NCBI GenBank assembly: GCA_017551725.1
Contig: JAFZKY010000037.1
Location: forward strand, 82,071-123,594
Reading direction: 5' to 3'
DNA length: 41,524 nt
Source of the DNA: Bacteroidales bacterium
GTDB lineage: Bacteria; Bacteroidota; Bacteroidia; Bacteroidales; WCHB1-69
A program made the translations under genes and the position numbers. Positions within the stretch are counted from its first letter, which is position 1; every line of letters starts with the position of its first letter. Shown here piece by piece: positions 7,985 to 16,201 of the stretch. The notes under the pieces were generated by a model. The model searched no databases, was not told the origin of the DNA, and worked only from the letters and a program-made list of their open reading frames with translations.

Positions 7985-9184
7985 CTAACTTACGAAAACC
8001 ACTTCATACCAGATATATCCGCTCACTATAACTTCCTTGTAATAAACATTATCCACTTTGTAATAGACGTATCCGTCCAAAACGATTTCTTCATAGTTAC
8101 TCGGAAGTTCGGCCACGCGGGCACCGATCGGAGGGTTCACAACCACGTAATCTTTCTGTCTCGGGGTGTAAAATGTGCCATCATCGTAGTAATAAGTCAC
8201 ATTTCTATAGACGACCACCACAGGGCTCCAAGTGCGGAAGATGGAGTGAGCTATGACAGCTCCGACAGGCGGGCGGCAGATGATATAGTATCCGTTGATG
8301 TAGCGGCAGTAAACGCTGTTGTAGAAGTAGTAGGGAACGCCGTGATAGTAAACGGGACGGATACCGTGAGGAACGTGCATGTGGTGACCAAAGGAGTGGT
8401 GGTTCGGGTGTACGTAAGGCGCAGCAAGAGGAGCGTGGTGTCCGGGTGCCGGTTTTGCGTCAGGACTGGGAGCTGCTCCCTGACCCGAAGGACGACCGCC
8501 TTCATAGCGTGAGGATGCCGGCTGAGGAGTTGCTTGACCCGTGGAAGTATAACCCCGTTTGGTCTCAGACGTGCTGGACGTAGCGGCTGCCGGCGTTGAC
8601 ACGCGAGAATCTGTGGTTCTACTACTGACGGCAGAAGATGTCGTCGGACGGCTTGTCACGGACGTGGCAGGTTTTGCCACCTCGGAAGAGGCTGGTCTAG
8701 CCGTTGTTGAAGAAGCAGGTCTTGCCGTCGTAGAAGAGGAGGCCGGGCGGGACACCGATGAAGACGTGTTCGTGCGTGCAGCACTCGGGGTCACCGTGGA
8801 GCTGCTCGTGGAAGCAGGACGGGATACTGCGGTTGACGAAGTGTTCCGAGAAGAGGCCGGTGCAACCGTTGAAGAGGAAGCCGGACGGGACACGGACGAC
8901 GGTGCGGAAGTCCTGGACGACGTACTCGAAGACGTGGCAGGCGGTCTGCTTACCGAAGTGGAAGAAGTCGGTCTCGATGTTGTCTGTGCCTTTTGGTAAC
9001 TGCTGTTGGCCTTGCTCATCTGCGCGTCACCTTTCCGGACCTGACGATCCACCGAACTGCTGACAGTGGTTGCGGGCTTGCTGCTGGGTGCAGAAGCTCT
9101 GGATACAGGCGTCTGTCCCATAACCGAAGAAACGGCCAGACTACCTATCCATAAAAGGCTGATTAACAAAACTGACTTTTTCAT
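7985..9184 (-). CDS. DUF6515-like exported protein with long Ser/Thr/Pro tract
   Basis: A 399-residue protein with a signal peptide ending near SVMGQ (residues 1-24). Residues about 25-235 are a low-complexity Ser/Thr/Pro/Arg/Ala tract. Residues about 255-399 form a folded domain: HGVPYYFYNSVYCRYINGYY, IICRPPVGAVI, VVNPPIGARVAELPSNYEE and repeated YYK segments. The GARVAELP and VYYK signature matches what I know of DUF6515, whose function is unknown. The Ser-rich tract resembles the tail of the lipoprotein at 1920, but the order is reversed, with the tract before the aromatic domain. No promoter box was seen in the 81-bp gap after the C10 protease gene, so it may be cotranscribed with it. Confidence 0.8.
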   Translation of the reverse strand: MKKSVLLISLLWIGSLAVSSVMGQTPVSRASAPSSKPATTVSSSVDRQVRKGDAQMSKANSSYQKAQTTSRPTSSTSVSRPPATSSSTSSRTSAPSSVSRPASSSTVAPASSRNTSSTAVSRPASTSSSTVTPSAARTNTSSSVSRPASSSTTARPASSTTARPASSEVAKPATSVTSRPTTSSAVSSRTTDSRVSTPAAATSSTSETKRGYTSTGQATPQPASSRYEGGRPSGQGAAPSPDAKPAPGHHAPLAAPYVHPNHHSFGHHMHVPHGIRPVYYHGVPYYFYNSVYCRYINGYYIICRPPVGAVIAHSIFRTWSPVVVVYRNVTYYYDDGTFYTPRQKDYVVVNPPIGARVAELPSNYEEIVLDGYVYYKVDNVYYKEVIVSGYIWYEVVFVS

Positions 9185-9265
9185 GACATTGTGATTTTAA
9201 AAGTTAGTGAAAACGACAGGTAAGACGAGAAAATCCTCCCAATGTTTAAGACCTCCGAAAAAAAA

Positions 9266-11365
9266 TTATCGTTCCACGACAATCTTCCTCCGATACACAT
9301 TCCTGCCATCACATACCTTTAATATATATATGCCAGACGAAAGGGATGAAACATCCATAACACACTCCCGTTCGGATAGTGACGACATTTTCCGGACAAG
9401 TTTTCCGGACAAGTCATATATCTGCATATCCACTTTCTGTGAACCCAAAGGCATTGAAACATGCAGTTGATTGGAAACGGGATTCGGATATATGGTAACA
9501 ATATCCCCATCGGGTTCCTGTATGGAGGAAAACACGCTATCCGTGATCCATGAAAGTGTAAAACCGCCTGCATTCAGATAGTTGTCGGTTTCAAGCACCA
9601 CCATAAGTTTACTGGTGTTTACAGTTAACGGTGACGGGATCTGATTCCCCGAATAAGCGGCCACGAGCTTGCTGTTCTGCGATTTGACATCATAGACATA
9701 AAGAGCGTCACTGGGGTTGATATCCAATTCAGAAAAAGAGAGGATGATATACTGTGCATGATTGGGCCATATCCTCCAGACACAATAACTGTTAGGCTGA
9801 TAATACAAAGAGCCGCTACCGTCTGTTATCGTACCCTGATGGGTTCTGTACATCTCATAATTGCAATAATAGGTGTAATTCACCACCTCATACTCAAAAC
9901 GCCATCCCTGTCCGGTATCCGAATCATTGGTATTGAATGTAACATACAAAGTGTCCGTTTGAAATGAGTAATTCTTCTGTAGAGGCAGTTGGCCGGAGAA
10001 TGATTGCAGCAGACGACCATTTGACGGATGTCCATCCCAGAAAGAGAGCGTATCATGCCCGTCTTCCGTATCCATCATTTGCAACGAGATATTGATATAT
10101 TCCACATAATCATCCGTAATGGCCATCATACAATGGGTATTATTCTGATAAGGCAACGGGCCACTGCCATCCTCGATGGTGCCCCGGGAACATTTCACCA
10201 ATTTATCCAGACAATAGTATGGGTAATCGGAATCACCTGGATAGCAGTTGACAACAATTTGCTGGCTATGATAGAAACCTCCAACTGCCGAAGGACTTTC
10301 CGACGAGCTCAAGGTATAATATCCGTTGGAAGATCCTCCCCATCCAAAATTGAAATGGAAAAGGTTATTCGCATCATATCCATCACAGACAAACGCATGG
10401 CCACCATCCGAACTGTGTCCCGAATAGTAAACCGGACGGCCATTATTCAACTCTGTTTTCAACATCTGTTTCCATTGTGAACTCGAGTAGGAGTATCGGC
10501 TCACAATGGACGTGTTGGGACTGTAACCGAAATAGGTCTTCATGGCATCGGGCACATTGAACGAATAGGCACCAGATCCGGTCGCCCCATACATCATATC
10601 GACAGATGTGGCACAATGGAAAATGAGCTTGGCCACCTCATCATTCGGGCTGGAAAGTGCATCCTCCATTGCCTCATAGCAATAGTGCTGCTGGCTGAAA
10701 TTCACGTAAAAATCACCATAATCCGTATGATTGGTATGGCTGCCATAGCCGTGCATGGGGTAACGATAATAGTACATAATCATAGCCATGGCTACAGCCA
10801 CGCATCCGTTGGGTGTTCTGTGTCCGTATGCCGACGGCACACTGTCTTCTACTGGTGAATATTTGTTATAGTACTTTGTCTGATTCCATTTGGCCGTCAG
10901 AAGAGGTGATACAATCTCATTACTGTCGCCTTTCACGGCAATACCGTTTTTAAGGACGTTCCAATCTGGGTGCACGGAACGTTCCGGATTGCTGCGGACA
11001 AGGGCAATTTCCTGGGCATACTGGTCCAACCAAGCGCGGGCAGCAGGGGCCATGTCGGCCAAGTCCATGGATTCATCCAAAGAATAGGCCAGCACTGGGC
11101 TGACAGCGTCATCTGCCGCCAGCACCATGAAACCCTTGTTGAAATTTGTAATCAGCATAACAGTATCCTCTCCGTTTTTATAGAACGAGGTGGAACGTAC
11201 TGAAACATCACGGGTTCCAGGCGTGTGGTTATTCAATTTTTGGAGAAAAGCTTTTTTCGATAGAGCTATAAGAGAATCGGGAGCGACAGGAGCGGCGTTT
11301 GTCACGAAAGAGGCTAAAAAGAGACAAACAGCCAGCAGCCAGCATCTGTTACAAAATCGAATCAT
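9266..11365 (-). CDS. C10-family (streptopain-like) cysteine protease with CUB-like domains and T9SS type A sorting domain
   Basis: Secreted papain-like protease of family C10 (streptopain, interpain, PrtT). From the ATG at 11365 it has 699 residues. The order is a signal peptide, a Spi-like propeptide (KGFMVLAADDAVSPVLAYS), a catalytic domain with nucleophile Cys188 in TPNGCVAVAMAMIM and His323 in GGHAFVCDGYD, then NFGWGG. Two CUB-like segments follow, each with the pattern GTI-DGSG-x-L-Y-Q-N. The protein ends in a type A sorting domain with IYPNPVSNQLHV, IYDLSGKLV and GIYILKV. It is expected to cross the outer membrane by T9SS and be anchored or released. An ATG 21 bp upstream (11386) is possible, but AGGAGG at 11375-11380 fits the start at 11365. 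It overlaps the upstream four-helix-bundle gene by 17 bp. Confidence 0.92.
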   Translation of the reverse strand: MIRFCNRCWLLAVCLFLASFVTNAAPVAPDSLIALSKKAFLQKLNNHTPGTRDVSVRSTSFYKNGEDTVMLITNFNKGFMVLAADDAVSPVLAYSLDESMDLADMAPAARAWLDQYAQEIALVRSNPERSVHPDWNVLKNGIAVKGDSNEIVSPLLTAKWNQTKYYNKYSPVEDSVPSAYGHRTPNGCVAVAMAMIMYYYRYPMHGYGSHTNHTDYGDFYVNFSQQHYCYEAMEDALSSPNDEVAKLIFHCATSVDMMYGATGSGAYSFNVPDAMKTYFGYSPNTSIVSRYSYSSSQWKQMLKTELNNGRPVYYSGHSSDGGHAFVCDGYDANNLFHFNFGWGGSSNGYYTLSSSESPSAVGGFYHSQQIVVNCYPGDSDYPYYCLDKLVKCSRGTIEDGSGPLPYQNNTHCMMAITDDYVEYINISLQMMDTEDGHDTLSFWDGHPSNGRLLQSFSGQLPLQKNYSFQTDTLYVTFNTNDSDTGQGWRFEYEVVNYTYYCNYEMYRTHQGTITDGSGSLYYQPNSYCVWRIWPNHAQYIILSFSELDINPSDALYVYDVKSQNSKLVAAYSGNQIPSPLTVNTSKLMVVLETDNYLNAGGFTLSWITDSVFSSIQEPDGDIVTIYPNPVSNQLHVSMPLGSQKVDMQIYDLSGKLVRKMSSLSERECVMDVSSLSSGIYILKVCDGRNVYRRKIVVER

Positions 11366-11798
11366 CGAACTCGTCCTCCTTTTCATCTCGGTTCATGCTG
11401 TTCGAACTCCGTTGCAGGGAGGCGATCAGCGATCCGACCATTTTGGTTAATTCCATCAGTTGATTACGGGAATACTCCTTCGCATCCTCCGAAAAGAGGC
11501 CCAGTTTGTAGGCGATTTCGGTGAAGACGACGCACTCGCGAACAGAACTCTTGGCCATTTTAAGGTAGTACAAGAATTGGGTTTTGTTGCGGGAGGAGCC
11601 TTCCGCCATATTCAAGGCAATACTCTGCGCTGATTTCAGGAAGGAATCCCGCAGAACATTCTTACAGTCGGCAACTTCCAAAATAAAACCTGCTGTCTCC
11701 TGATAGAGCCAGGTTATGTAGTCCGTCGCCTTGGCATAAATCCTCAAGTCCTCAAACCTGAAAAAGCTCACATTGTTGTCTTGGTCATTCATAAACAT
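11349..11798 (-). CDS. Four-helix-bundle protein (23S rRNA intervening-sequence protein family)
   Basis: A 149-residue all-helical protein. Signature stretches FEDLRIYAKATDYITWLYQE, QSIALNMAEGSSRNKTQFLY, MAKSSVRECVVFTEIAYKLG and the C-terminal EYSRNQLMELTKMVGSLIASL are those of the S23-type four-helix-bundle family. Members are small pentameric proteins of unclear function, first seen in 23S rRNA intervening sequences and common as stand-alone genes in Bacteroidota. Either of two ATG codons six bases apart (11798 or 11792) may be used. Its 3' end overlaps the C10 protease start, so the two probably share a transcript. A functional link to the protease is not established. Confidence 0.9.
   Translation of the reverse strand: MFMNDQDNNVSFFRFEDLRIYAKATDYITWLYQETAGFILEVADCKNVLRDSFLKSAQSIALNMAEGSSRNKTQFLYYLKMAKSSVRECVVFTEIAYKLGLFSEDAKEYSRNQLMELTKMVGSLIASLQRSSNSMNRDEKEDEFDDSIL
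11375..11380 (-). promoter_or_regulatory. Shine-Dalgarno inside the upstream gene
   Basis: The minus strand reads AGGAGG, 9 nt before the ATG at 11365. It lies inside the 3' end of the four-helix-bundle gene, which suggests translational coupling and decides the protease start. Confidence 0.55.
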
Positions 11799-11820
11799 TA
11801 TTTTTAATTAAGATTGGGGA

Positions 11821-11828
11821 CAAAGATA
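11821..11828 (-). promoter_or_regulatory. -7 box for the four-helix-bundle/C10 protease unit
   Basis: The minus strand reads TATCTTTG, 23 bp before the ATG at 11798. A TTGTTGTTT stretch further upstream (around 11841-11849) could hold the -33 box. Confidence 0.5.
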
Positions 11829-11919
11829 ATTTTTTTTTTAAAACAACAACATTTTTATATTTTTTATTTTCAAATAGACTAATCCGTGAATTGATGAAGA
11901 AAAGAGCGTTTTTTTTTTG

Positions 11920-11927
11920 TATTTTTG
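11920..11927 (+). promoter_or_regulatory. -7 box for the M23-phoH-lpxK-PNP unit
   Basis: TATTTTTG, an exact match to TAnnTTTG, lies 21 bp before the ATG at 11948. It places the transcript start downstream of the TTG/ATG codons near 11891, so those cannot be the start of the M23 gene. Confidence 0.55.
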
Positions 11928-11947
11928 CGCCCAATAAAAAAACGCGG

Positions 11948-12865
11948 ATGGGCAAATTTCAAAAAATTAAGAAGTTTTGGAGCGTCATTGTGAGCGAATG
12001 GAAGACTCGTTACCGGTTGGTCTTCTCGAATGAGGAGACCCATGAGCAGAGTTTTGTCATCAAGAAAATCACCATTCAGAAGATGGTGGTTTTCATCATT
12101 TTGGCATCTTTTGTCCTCATCCTGCTGACCACGGTCATCATTGCGCTCACCCCTTTGCGGATGTACATCCCGGGATATACCACCCAGAAAGATTACAAGA
12201 TTTATAAGCAGACTGTCATGAAGATGGACTCCATGGAGCGAACCATCCGCTACAACCAGGAGTATATCGACCATCTGTCCAAGATGCTTTCCGGCGACGT
12301 GCCCACCACCGACGAGATGGACCGGGACGCCCAGACCTCCCCGCAGACGCATGAAACCCGGCGCGACAAGAAGCGGATAGCGGAATCGGAGGCCATTGAA
12401 AAGGAAGCGGAACGGATATTGGGACGCATCCGGAAAGACGATGGAGGCGGCAGCGACAATGTACCCGGCATTTCCCAAGCCAAAATCACAAACCTGTCGC
12501 TATATCCGCCAGCCCTTGGCTCCGTGGTACAGGTGTTCGACGCCACCCGCAAGCATTATGGCATCGACATCCTTTCCGTGCAGAACAGCATCGTCTCCTG
12601 CATCGCCGACGGGGTGGTCGTCTATGCCGGATTCACCGCTGACGACGGCTACACCATCATCGTGCAGCATCCGGGCAACCTAGTTTCCGTATATAAGCGC
12701 AACGCGGCCCTGATGAAGAAGACAGGTGCCCGTGTGCGTGCCGGCGAAGGCATCGCCAAACTGGGCAACAGCGGCACGTCCGAAGGGAAAACCAACCACC
12801 TGCATTTCGAGCTGTGGTACAACGGTTTCCCCATCAACCCCCTCAATTATCTAACCATTGAATAA
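11948..12865 (+). CDS. M23 (LytM)-domain membrane protein, probably catalytically degenerate
   Basis: A 305-residue inner-membrane protein: a short cytoplasmic N-terminus, one membrane segment (about 46-67), a periplasmic linker with coiled-coil character (about 80-165), and a C-terminal M23 domain. The zinc ligands are present: His203 and Asp207 in HYGID, and His286 in HLHFE, together with His284. The His that normally follows Tyr in the YxH motif is Arg251 (VYKRN, codon cgc), so one of the two catalytic His is lost. Related Bacteroidota proteins, as I recall them, read VYKHN here. Degenerate LytM proteins often regulate cell-wall amidases rather than cut; that role here is inference. The start at 11948 is set by the -7 box. 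phoH begins 1 bp after the stop. Confidence 0.85.
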   Translation: MGKFQKIKKFWSVIVSEWKTRYRLVFSNEETHEQSFVIKKITIQKMVVFIILASFVLILLTTVIIALTPLRMYIPGYTTQKDYKIYKQTVMKMDSMERTIRYNQEYIDHLSKMLSGDVPTTDEMDRDAQTSPQTHETRRDKKRIAESEAIEKEAERILGRIRKDDGGGSDNVPGISQAKITNLSLYPPALGSVVQVFDATRKHYGIDILSVQNSIVSCIADGVVVYAGFTADDGYTIIVQHPGNLVSVYKRNAALMKKTGARVRAGEGIAKLGNSGTSEGKTNHLHFELWYNGFPINPLNYLTIE

Positions 12866-12866
12866 T

Positions 12867-13886
12867 ATGGAAAGAATCATCGCCATAGAACCCGACAACG
12901 TGGTAGGTCTATACGGCAGTCATAACGCCAACATCGACCTTTTGACCCACATTTTCTCCAAACTCAAAATCATCGCCCGAGGCAACGAACTCAAAGTCAT
13001 GGGCGAGGAGCATGAGGTGCGCTTGTTTGAGGAGCGGCTGTACCTGTTGCAGAAACATCTCGAGGAGTATGGCAAACTGACGGAGACGGACATCCTCAAC
13101 ATCACAGCCATGGAAGACGACAGCTTCTATCGGATCAACAGCGGCGACAGCAACGTCATCGTACATGGGCGGGAGGGCAAGCCCATCAAGGCCATCACGC
13201 CGAACCAGAAAAAGATGGTGGCGAGCGCCGCCAAGAACGACATGGTCTTCATCATCGGGCCGGCGGGCACCGGCAAGACCTACACCGCCGTGGCCCTGGC
13301 CGTGCGTGCGCTCAAGAACAAGCAGATCAAGCGCATCATCCTGACCCGTCCGGCAGTTGAGGCGGGCGAGAACCTCGGCTTCCTCCCCGGCGACCTCCGC
13401 GACAAACTCGACCCTTACTTGCAGCCCCTCTACGATGCCCTCTGGGACATGATGCCCATGCAGAAACTCATGTCGTACATGGAGGACAAGGTCATCGAAA
13501 TCGCGCCGTTAGCCTTCATGCGCGGGCGCACACTGGACAATGCCTACGTCATCCTCGACGAGGCCCAGAACGCCACCTCCTCGCAGCTGAAAATGTTTCT
13601 CACCCGTATGGGAAAGAATGCCAAGTTCTTCATCACCGGCGACATCACACAGATAGACCTGCCGAAAAACCAGCAGTCGGGACTGATACAGGCCGACCAC
13701 ATTTTGAGCTCCGTTCCCGGCATCGACTTCATCTATATGGACACCAAGGATGTGGTGCGCCATCACTTGGTCACCAAGATCATAAACCGTTACGAAGCCT
13801 ACGAAAACCATCTTGCTGAATTGGCTAAAGAGCGCAAGGAGAGTAAGTTGAAAGACAAAGCCACGACTACCGACGACCATGAGTAG
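12867..13886 (+). CDS. PhoH-like P-loop ATPase
   Basis: A 339-residue PhoH-family protein. An N-terminal KH/RNA-binding-like region (about 1-100) precedes the ATPase domain with Walker [11 protein letters not shown] near residue 131, [19 protein letters not shown], and Walker [11 protein letters not shown] near 225, then [12 protein letters not shown]. PhoH proteins are putative RNA-linked ATPases or helicases related to the SF1 core, with roles in RNA metabolism and ribosome maturation that are still poorly defined. The ATG at 12867 is preferred over an in-frame TTG nine bases earlier that lies inside the M23 stop region. Its stop overlaps the lpxK start by 8 bp, indicating a tight operon. 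Confidence 0.94.
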   Translation: MERIIAIEPDNVVGLYGSHNANIDLLTHIFSKLKIIARGNELKVMGEEHEVRLFEERLYLLQKHLEEYGKLTETDILNITAMEDDSFYRINSGDSNVIVHGREGKPIKAITPNQKKMVASAAKNDMVFIIGPAGTGKTYTAVALAVRALKNKQIKRIILTRPAVEAGENLGFLPGDLRDKLDPYLQPLYDALWDMMPMQKLMSYMEDKVIEIAPLAFMRGRTLDNAYVILDEAQNATSSQLKMFLTRMGKNAKFFITGDITQIDLPKNQQSGLIQADHILSSVPGIDFIYMDTKDVVRHHLVTKIINRYEAYENHLAELAKERKESKLKDKATTTDDHE

Positions 13887-14967
13887 GCCATTCAAGACAC
13901 GTCGCTTCCTCATGCCGCTGGCATGGATTTTCGGCAACATCGCCCGACTGCGTCGTTGGGCCTATCATAAAGGTCTTTTCCGCTCATACAAAGCGGACAT
14001 TCCTGTTGTTTGTGTGGGCAACATCGCCATCGGAGGCACGGGCAAGACGCCGCACGCCTCGTTCATCACGCGGTGCTTGTCCGGATGTGCGCACGTGGCC
14101 ATGCTGAGCCGGGGTTACGGGCGGAAATCCAAAGGGTTTGTCCTGGCCAATACCACGCCAGCAGCGGAGCTGAACGCCAACCTGATTGGGGACGAGCCGT
14201 TGCTGCTGCACCAGCGTTTTCCAGCACTGCCGTTGGCGGTGGCCGAGGACCGCGAGGAGGGCATCCGTCGTCTCCTCACCTTTGCGCCCGGCACCGATGT
14301 CATTGTGATGGACGACGCCTACCAGCATCTGTCGGTCACGCCGTCGTTGCGCATCATCCTGACCGAATACGCACGGCCGTACTTCCGCGACTATCCCTTG
14401 CCAGCGGGACGGCTGCGTGAGTTTCCCGATGCTGTGCGCGATGCCGACGCCGTGCTTGTCACCAAGGTTCCGGAACTGTCTGCTCCCATTGACCGTGACG
14501 ACTGGCGGCAGAAATTGGGACTTGCAGAGCATCAGCCGCTCTTTTTCACCCGCTACACCTACGCGCCACCGGAGCCCGTCACCGAGCAAGCGTGCAACAT
14601 TGTCCTTACCCCGGACTCCAACATCGTGCTGCTCACAGGCATTGCCAACCCCGCGCCACTTTATGAGCATATCCGGCAACAGTTCCGCCACATCCAGCAC
14701 GTGCGCTTCTCCGACCATCACAATTACTCCGAGAGCGACATCCAGCATATCCGGCAAACGTATTTTTCCAACAATTCAGGCCACCCCATTCTTCTCACCA
14801 CCGAGAAAGACTGGATGCGGCTGCAAACAGAGCGTTTGAAAAAAAACGTATCTTTGCTCCCAGTTTTCATTTTACCTATAGAGGTGGATTTTTTATTTGA
14901 AAACGACCGAAACGAATTCATTAACATTCTTGAGCATCATGTCAGAAGATCAGAAGAAAAAAATTGA
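13879..14967 (+). CDS. lpxK: Tetraacyldisaccharide 4'-kinase
   Basis: A 362-residue inner-membrane-associated kinase that adds the 4'-phosphate to the lipid A precursor disaccharide. The P-loop GNIAIGGTGKTP is at residues 47-58, preceded by an amphipathic N-terminal helix that binds the membrane. LSRGYGRKSKGF, IGDEPLLL, VAEDREEGI and the Walker B-like IVMDDAYQHLSV follow in the usual order. The common DDGFQH motif is DDAYQH here, a mild variation. Its presence shows a lipid A-containing outer membrane. It overlaps phoH by 8 bp and the next gene by 29 bp. Confidence 0.95.
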   Translation: MSRPFKTRRFLMPLAWIFGNIARLRRWAYHKGLFRSYKADIPVVCVGNIAIGGTGKTPHASFITRCLSGCAHVAMLSRGYGRKSKGFVLANTTPAAELNANLIGDEPLLLHQRFPALPLAVAEDREEGIRRLLTFAPGTDVIVMDDAYQHLSVTPSLRIILTEYARPYFRDYPLPAGRLREFPDAVRDADAVLVTKVPELSAPIDRDDWRQKLGLAEHQPLFFTRYTYAPPEPVTEQACNIVLTPDSNIVLLTGIANPAPLYEHIRQQFRHIQHVRFSDHHNYSESDIQHIRQTYFSNNSGHPILLTTEKDWMRLQTERLKKNVSLLPVFILPIEVDFLFENDRNEFINILEHHVRRSEEKN

Positions 14968-15763
14968 AGAAACCGTCCAATATTTGAATGAACGCAAGCC
15001 CAACAACCCACACATTGCCATCGTGTTAGGATCTGGTTTGGGTGGATTGACCAATGCCATTGACATTTTAGAGGAGATTCCCTATCAGGAGATTCCGAAT
15101 TTTCCTGTGTCAACGGTGAAAGGCCACAAGGGTACCATGATTTTCGGGAAACTGAACGACATTGACGTTGTAGTGCTCAGCGGCCGTTTCCACTATTACG
15201 AGGGCTACTCGATGGACACGGTGACCTATCCGCAGCAGGTGTTTGCCGGCCTTGGCATCAAAACCATCATCCTGTCCAACGCTGCCGGCGGCATGAACCC
15301 CACTTTTGCTGTAGGGGACATCATGATTATCCGCGACCACATCAACTTTTTCGGCACCAACCCGCTCATTGGGCCCAATGATGACAGTCTTGGAGAGCGT
15401 TTCCCCAACATGAGCGAGGTCTATTCGCACCGGCTTATCCATCTGGCGCATCAAAAGGCCAACGAACTCAATATCCATTTGCAGGAGGGTGTATATATGG
15501 GCGTTTCGGGGCCCTGCTTCGAGACTCCGGCGGAGTATCGTGCCTACCATATCTTGGGAGCCGATGCTGTGGGCATGTCCACCGTGCCGGAGGCCATCAT
15601 TGCCCATTACCGGGGCATGGAAATCTTTGCTCTGTCGGTGATCACCGACCTTGGCGTGATCGGCAAGGTGATGGATGCCTCGCACGAAGAGGTGCTGACC
15701 GCCGCCACTGCCGCCGGTCCGAAGATGGTGAAGCTGATTTGTGAAATGCTGCCGGAAATGTAG
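14939..15763 (+). CDS. Purine-nucleoside phosphorylase, trimeric type
   Basis: A 274-residue enzyme that splits purine nucleosides with phosphate to base and ribose-1-phosphate. Family motifs are in order: the phosphate loop VLGSGLGGL at about 29-37, SGRFHYYEGY, LSNAAGGMN, GPCFETPAEYR (base-binding Glu) and GADAVGMSTVPE. The base-recognition segment reads VITDLGV, with Asp237 where human and several bacterial trimeric PNPs have Asn; this residue governs 6-oxo versus 6-amino purine preference in human PNP. The ATG at 14939 (MSEDQ) is preferred over an upstream in-frame start deeper within lpxK. The 29-bp overlap with lpxK suggests coupling within the M23-phoH-lpxK operon. Confidence 0.93.
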   Translation: MSEDQKKKIEETVQYLNERKPNNPHIAIVLGSGLGGLTNAIDILEEIPYQEIPNFPVSTVKGHKGTMIFGKLNDIDVVVLSGRFHYYEGYSMDTVTYPQQVFAGLGIKTIILSNAAGGMNPTFAVGDIMIIRDHINFFGTNPLIGPNDDSLGERFPNMSEVYSHRLIHLAHQKANELNIHLQEGVYMGVSGPCFETPAEYRAYHILGADAVGMSTVPEAIIAHYRGMEIFALSVITDLGVIGKVMDASHEEVLTAATAAGPKMVKLICEMLPEM

Positions 15764-15781
15764 TCGGGGTATTCTGCTGGA

Positions 15782-16198
15782 TTAACTGTAAACCCTTAGT
15801 TTCATCCCGTCATAACGGGTTTTATACTTCCGGGCGGGCCACTTGGCTGGGCCGGAGAGGACGCTGCCGTCCAATATGTTGAATGTGGAGCCGCACAGCG
15901 AATCCACCAGACGCAAGCCATCTGGGGCAACAAAGAGCCACGAAGCCGGCTCCTCGTAATCATACGAGCAGGCGCGGTCGTAAGCCAGGAAAGTCCATTC
16001 ATCCAGGCGATACACGATGATGCCGTTCACGCCACCCGTGAAATACTCGTAACCGCCATACGTGTTGAGGCGATAATACATCACATCATTGGGATAAATG
16101 GTGAAATCCACCGGTCTGTTGGGGATGGTGGGATGATTGTAATAAGTACAGCCCGACAGAAAGGGCAGCAGGAGAACCAATACAAGTAGTTTTTTCAT
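15782..16198 (-). CDS. Small lipoprotein with Rieske-like fold lacking the His ligands
   Basis: A 138-residue lipoprotein with lipobox LLPFLSGC (Cys17). The body resembles small Bacteroidota Rieske-like lipoproteins: NGIIVYRLDEWTFLAYDRAC, then SLCGSTFNILDGSVLSGPA and KYKTRYDGMKLRVYS, the strand and loop order of a Rieske domain. Canonical CxH and CxxH pairs are absent: Cys77 is followed by Ser-Tyr and Cys102 by Gly-Ser-Thr, so a [2Fe-2S] cluster of the classical kind is unlikely. Two Cys remain and could form a disulfide. It is the last gene of a minus-strand unit, starting 3 bp after the 5-alpha-reductase-like gene. Function unknown. Confidence 0.75.
   Translation of the reverse strand: MKKLLVLVLLLPFLSGCTYYNHPTIPNRPVDFTIYPNDVMYYRLNTYGGYEYFTGGVNGIIVYRLDEWTFLAYDRACSYDYEEPASWLFVAPDGLRLVDSLCGSTFNILDGSVLSGPAKWPARKYKTRYDGMKLRVYS
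15806..15825 (+). terminator. Candidate terminator of the lpxK-PNP operon inside the convergent lipoprotein gene
   Basis: CCCGT (15806-15810) and ACGGG (15815-15819) form a short stem with loop CATA, followed by TTTTATA on the plus strand. It lies about 45 bp after the PNP stop, within the 3' coding end of the opposite lipoprotein gene. The stem is only 5 bp, so support is modest. Confidence 0.35.
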
Positions 16199-16201
16199 CG
16201 T

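Noticed and set aside
11891-11947. Upstream in-frame start for the M23 gene (TTG/ATG near 11891)
   Set aside because: The -7 box at 11920-11927 lies downstream of these codons, so the transcript would not include them.
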